NCBI RefSeq assembly: GCF_016714285.1 | Contig: NZ_JADJNN010000023.1 | Coordinates: 62,001-126,000 of the forward strand | Length of the DNA: 64,000 nucleotides | Direction: 5' to 3' | Source of the DNA: Nannocystis sp. | GTDB taxonomy: Bacteria; Myxococcota_A; Polyangia; Nannocystales; Nannocystaceae | Part shown: piece by piece, positions 61,432 to 64,000 of the stretch | How the letters are laid out: the number at the start of each line of letters is the position of its first letter | Numbering within the stretch: position 1 is the first letter of the stretch | Position numbers and translations under genes: made by a program | Notes under the pieces: generated by a model | Databases searched by the model: none | Told to the model about the DNA's origin: nothing | What the model saw: only the letters and a program-made list of their open reading frames with translations

Positions 61432-63930
61432 TCATGCGGGCGCGTCGGTCGACTCGACAGGTGTCGCGAGGTTCTGCGCGAGCAGGCGGGCGTGGACCTC
61501 GTCGGCGAGGGAGTCTGGCCAGCGCAGGCGGGTGCGCGGGGGGCCGTCGCCGGGGTCCGCGTGGAACTCGGCGCGGGCGTGCGCCGCGAGGTCGTGCCAG
61601 GCGTGGGCGGTGAGGGTGACGCGGTCGAGCTCGGCGTGGAGCTGGCGGAGTGCGAGGATATCGGGGGCGCGGTCGCCTGGGTCGTGGAAGCGGTTGTAGG
61701 TGGCGGTCAGGCCGTCGCCGCGGCGCTGCATGAGGTCGGCGCGGAGCTGGTGATAGGCCTCGCCGACGTCGCGGAGCTCGCGGTGTTGCGACCATTCACG
61801 CGGAAAGGGGTAGGTCTCGAAGCAGGTCGTGGGGTTGTAGCGGGGGTCGCAGCGCAGGCTGGAGGCGTGGTGCAGGGCCCACAGCTCGTGCGGGCGGGAC
61901 TGCAGGAGGGCGAGGGCGGCGGCGTCGGCGAAGGCGAAGATATTGAGCGCGTTGGTGAAGACCGTGTGCGGGTCGGCGAAGGCGAAGATGATGTGGCGGG
62001 CGACGACCGGGCCGACGAGCACGCGCGGGAGGCCGGCGATGCTGCGGTAGAGGCCGGGGCAGGCCTCGTTGTAGAGCCACCAGCGCTCGCGTCGGTGGCG
62101 GCGGTGGTCGTGCTGGCGGTGCGGGAGGACCTCGCGCCGGACGATGGCGAGGCAGTGAGGGGCGGCGGTCTCGAGCTCGGCGAGGTCGCGGCCGCTGAAG
62201 TTGATGATGAAGCGGTCGGGGGCGGTATGTGGGCAGGCGACGAGGCGGCTGGCGTTGAGGACAGGCCAGACGAATGTGGCCTCGTCGGGGGCGGCGCGGA
62301 GGAGGGCGTCGCGGGCGGCGGCATCGAGGAGGAAGCCGGTGCCGCCGAAGTCGACGCCCTTGAAGCTGTGGCCGCGGCGTTCGGGCAGGCGGCGGGGTGC
62401 GAGCGTCGGGGGGCGGAGGTCGCTGGCGATCGCGGGGACGGGGCGGCCGCCCAGGCTGTGCGGGCCGGGGACGGGGCCTCGGTGTACGCAGATTGTGGCG
62501 ACGCGGACGCTGGCGTCGCCGGGCCAGGCGAGGTCGCGGACGGCGTGGTGGATGACGCCGCCGTGACGACAGAGATATTCGAGGCCGGTCGCGCGGGTCT
62601 CGGCCTCGGAGATCGAGTTGGTGGTGATGAATCCGAGGCCGCCGCCGCGGCGCAGGAGGGCGAAGCCGCGGCGCAGGAAGTGGGCGGCGAGGTCGCTGTT
62701 GCCGTGGGCGCCGGGGTGCAAGGTCTGCAGCCAATCGCGGTACTCGGGGCCGAAGGCCCGACCGATGCGGTTGCCCCAGAAGAACGGCGGGTTGCCGACG
62801 ATGAGGTCGAAGCCGGGGTTGTCGCGGGTGAAGACGGCGGGGAACTCGAGCGGCCAGTGGAAGGGAGCGATCGCTGGATCTCGGGAATGCAGGGTGGCGC
62901 GTAATGTGTGGAGTTTGCCGGGGTCGCCGGCGAGGAGCGGGCGCAGCTGCGCGAGCGAGCGTTCGCGCTGGGCGGGGCGCGTGGCGGCGAAGAAGGTGGC
63001 GAGGATCGCGTCGCCGCGGAGGGCGAGCGCGTCGGCGCTCGCTGGCGGGGTATCGGGCGCTGTGGTTTGCGCGGTGTCGGGGGCGGTGGTTTGTGGGTGC
63101 CAGGTCGCGGCGAGGAGCTGCGCGGCGTCGAGGCCGACGAGGCTGTCGCCGTGGCGGAGGTTTTTCGCGAGGGTGTGGAGGGGGAGGGTGTGGTCGCCGA
63201 TATGTAGCCACAAGGACAGGCGGGCGAGCTCGACGGCGAGGGGGTCCTGATCGACGCCGTGGAGGCAGGCGAGGGCGACCTCGCGGCGGGCGTCGCGGAT
63301 GTTTGCTGGGAGGTTTGGGTCGGCGCGGGCGCGCAGGAGGTGATCGACGAGAATGTCGCAGGCGGCCAGCAGGAAGGCGCCGCAGCCCATCGCGGGGTCG
63401 CAGACGCGGAGCGCGAGGAGGGCGTCGGGGTCGGCGAGTTTGGCGAGCTGCGGACGCAGGGCCGCGAGGAGCAGCGGGTGGGTCAGGGCGGGCGGCGTGT
63501 AGTGGCTGCCGCGTCGCCGCCTTGCGCTGTCGTGGTGGAGCTGGAGGCGATCGCCTGGGCCGCGCTCGAGGCGGAGGGCGAGCAGGGATTCGTGGACCTC
63601 GCCGAGGCTGGTGGTGGGTGCGAGGGCGCGGAGGCAGCGGGCGAGCGCGGCGTCGGGGACGGCGAGGGTGGTGAGGATCGGGTGCGTCGCGGGGTCGAGG
63701 AGGGGGGTGGGGTGGGCGGCGAATTGTTCGCGGCTGCGGGCCAGGAATGTGCGCCACGACTGCGGGCCGGGGCTGGTGATCAGCGGGTCGGCGAGGGCGC
63801 GCAGGAGGACGAGGCGGAGGATCGCGGCGACCAGGGCGTGGTGGACGATCGCGGGGTCGATCGCGGGGTCGACGGGGCTGGCCTCGACGAGGGCGTGCAG
63901 GGCGGCGACGGCGGGCGTGCCCTCGTGCAT
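61432..63930 (-). CDS. Eco57I-type N6-adenine DNA methyltransferase, 5' end uncertain
   Basis: 832 residues from the ATG at 63930, but the frame stays open to the right edge with no stop and no clear Shine-Dalgarno, so the gene may start outside. A helical N-terminal domain ends in LGEVHESLLALRLERG and RRRGSHYTP, typical of large Eco57I-family methylases. Motif I is D178-PAMGCGAF, motif IV N380-PPF (VGNPPFFWG). A target-recognition region follows (about 480-830), with FKGVDFGGTGFLL and NFSGRDLAEL. It methylates adenine in DNA; no nuclease domain is visible, so it may be solitary, the methylase of a Type IIG/BREX-like system, or have partners outside. Confidence 0.85.
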   Translation of the reverse strand: MHEGTPAVAALHALVEASPVDPAIDPAIVHHALVAAILRLVLLRALADPLITSPGPQSWRTFLARSREQFAAHPTPLLDPATHPILTTLAVPDAALARCLRALAPTTSLGEVHESLLALRLERGPGDRLQLHHDSARRRRGSHYTPPALTHPLLLAALRPQLAKLADPDALLALRVCDPAMGCGAFLLAACDILVDHLLRARADPNLPANIRDARREVALACLHGVDQDPLAVELARLSLWLHIGDHTLPLHTLAKNLRHGDSLVGLDAAQLLAATWHPQTTAPDTAQTTAPDTPPASADALALRGDAILATFFAATRPAQRERSLAQLRPLLAGDPGKLHTLRATLHSRDPAIAPFHWPLEFPAVFTRDNPGFDLIVGNPPFFWGNRIGRAFGPEYRDWLQTLHPGAHGNSDLAAHFLRRGFALLRRGGGLGFITTNSISEAETRATGLEYLCRHGGVIHHAVRDLAWPGDASVRVATICVHRGPVPGPHSLGGRPVPAIASDLRPPTLAPRRLPERRGHSFKGVDFGGTGFLLDAAARDALLRAAPDEATFVWPVLNASRLVACPHTAPDRFIINFSGRDLAELETAAPHCLAIVRREVLPHRQHDHRRHRRERWWLYNEACPGLYRSIAGLPRVLVGPVVARHIIFAFADPHTVFTNALNIFAFADAAALALLQSRPHELWALHHASSLRCDPRYNPTTCFETYPFPREWSQHRELRDVGEAYHQLRADLMQRRGDGLTATYNRFHDPGDRAPDILALRQLHAELDRVTLTAHAWHDLAAHARAEFHADPGDGPPRTRLRWPDSLADEVHARLLAQNLATPVESTDAPA

Positions 63931-64000
63931 ATGGCCTGCGCTGCGGTGCCCGTCAGCGCGCGCGGGGGCTCCCGAGCGTGCCGCCGATCCACGCCATGGG

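Noticed and set aside
63780..63992. 70-codon minus-strand frame at the right edge as a separate gene
   Set aside because: It overlaps the N-terminal part of the methyltransferase in another frame and is Pro/Ser/Thr-rich low complexity.

Overview
The window looks like chromosome of a myxobacterium of the Nannocystaceae type (Nannocystis, Plesiocystis or Enhygromyxa relatives). The evidence is the very high G+C content, many lipoproteins whose lipobox is followed by Thr/Ser/Gly/Asp-rich stalks and Cys-rich or calcium-binding repeats (DUF4215, MopE-type, TSP type-3, lamin-tail, FG-GAP/CRTAC1), a MYXO-CTERM tail (GCGC, hydrophobic helix, RRRRR), an AgmX/PglI-type protein, and the rubrerythrin / Fe-S oxidoreductase / DUF3501 trio. 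This is inference from content; no 16S or marker gene is present. I saw no tRNA, rRNA, CRISPR array or transposase.

Layout. 1-2.3 kb: a visibly less G+C-rich island with two overlapping ATPase genes, the second fused to a PD-(D/E)XK nuclease-like domain (candidate defence operon, cut by the left edge), followed by a truncated AAA ATPase. 3-7.4 kb: AgmX-like lipoprotein (frameshifted), rubrerythrin, Fe-S oxidoreductase, DUF3501, small membrane protein. 7.4-10.6 kb: DUF6498 membrane protein, LytTR regulator and LytS-type kinase, sugar transferase. 10.8-25.4 kb: secreted lipoproteins, ChaC, amidase, OmpA, a degenerate metallo-beta-lactamase and a Rieske-TPP-enzyme fusion. 25.5-38.4 kb: hybrid histidine kinase, Mla-type lipid transporter with two different permeases, SGNH hydrolase, two geranylgeranyl-reductase-like flavoproteins, thioesterase, membrane histidine kinase. 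38.4-44.8 kb: a CusABC-like Cu(I)/Ag(I) efflux operon. 45-50.4 kb: FKBP, Lnt-like N-acyltransferase, AraC regulator, Cys-rich lipoproteins. 50.5-57.6 kb: two ferritin-like proteins around a lycopene cyclase and a Rieske protein, epimerase, GspC-like lipoprotein. 57.6-61.3 kb: FG-GAP/CRTAC1 lipoprotein and a frameshifted MYXO-CTERM protein. 61.4 kb to the right edge: large N6-adenine DNA methyltransferase.

Three sequence-level patterns run through the window. (1) A short motif, GGGACAGGT, occurs at least 15 times, mostly at gene junctions and in short tandem arrays in the efflux operon. (2) A TANNNT -10-like hexamer lies 6-8 nt upstream of the start codon of at least a dozen genes, which suggests many leaderless mRNAs. 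(3) Four long G tracts (C tracts in the transcript) lie at or just after the 3' ends of minus-strand genes.

Coordinates follow the open reading frames; starts were moved where a signal peptide, Shine-Dalgarno sequence or overlap argued for it. Two genes (2977-4262 and 59741-61334) need a one-base frame change to be read whole. Family names come from recognition of motifs, not from a database search.
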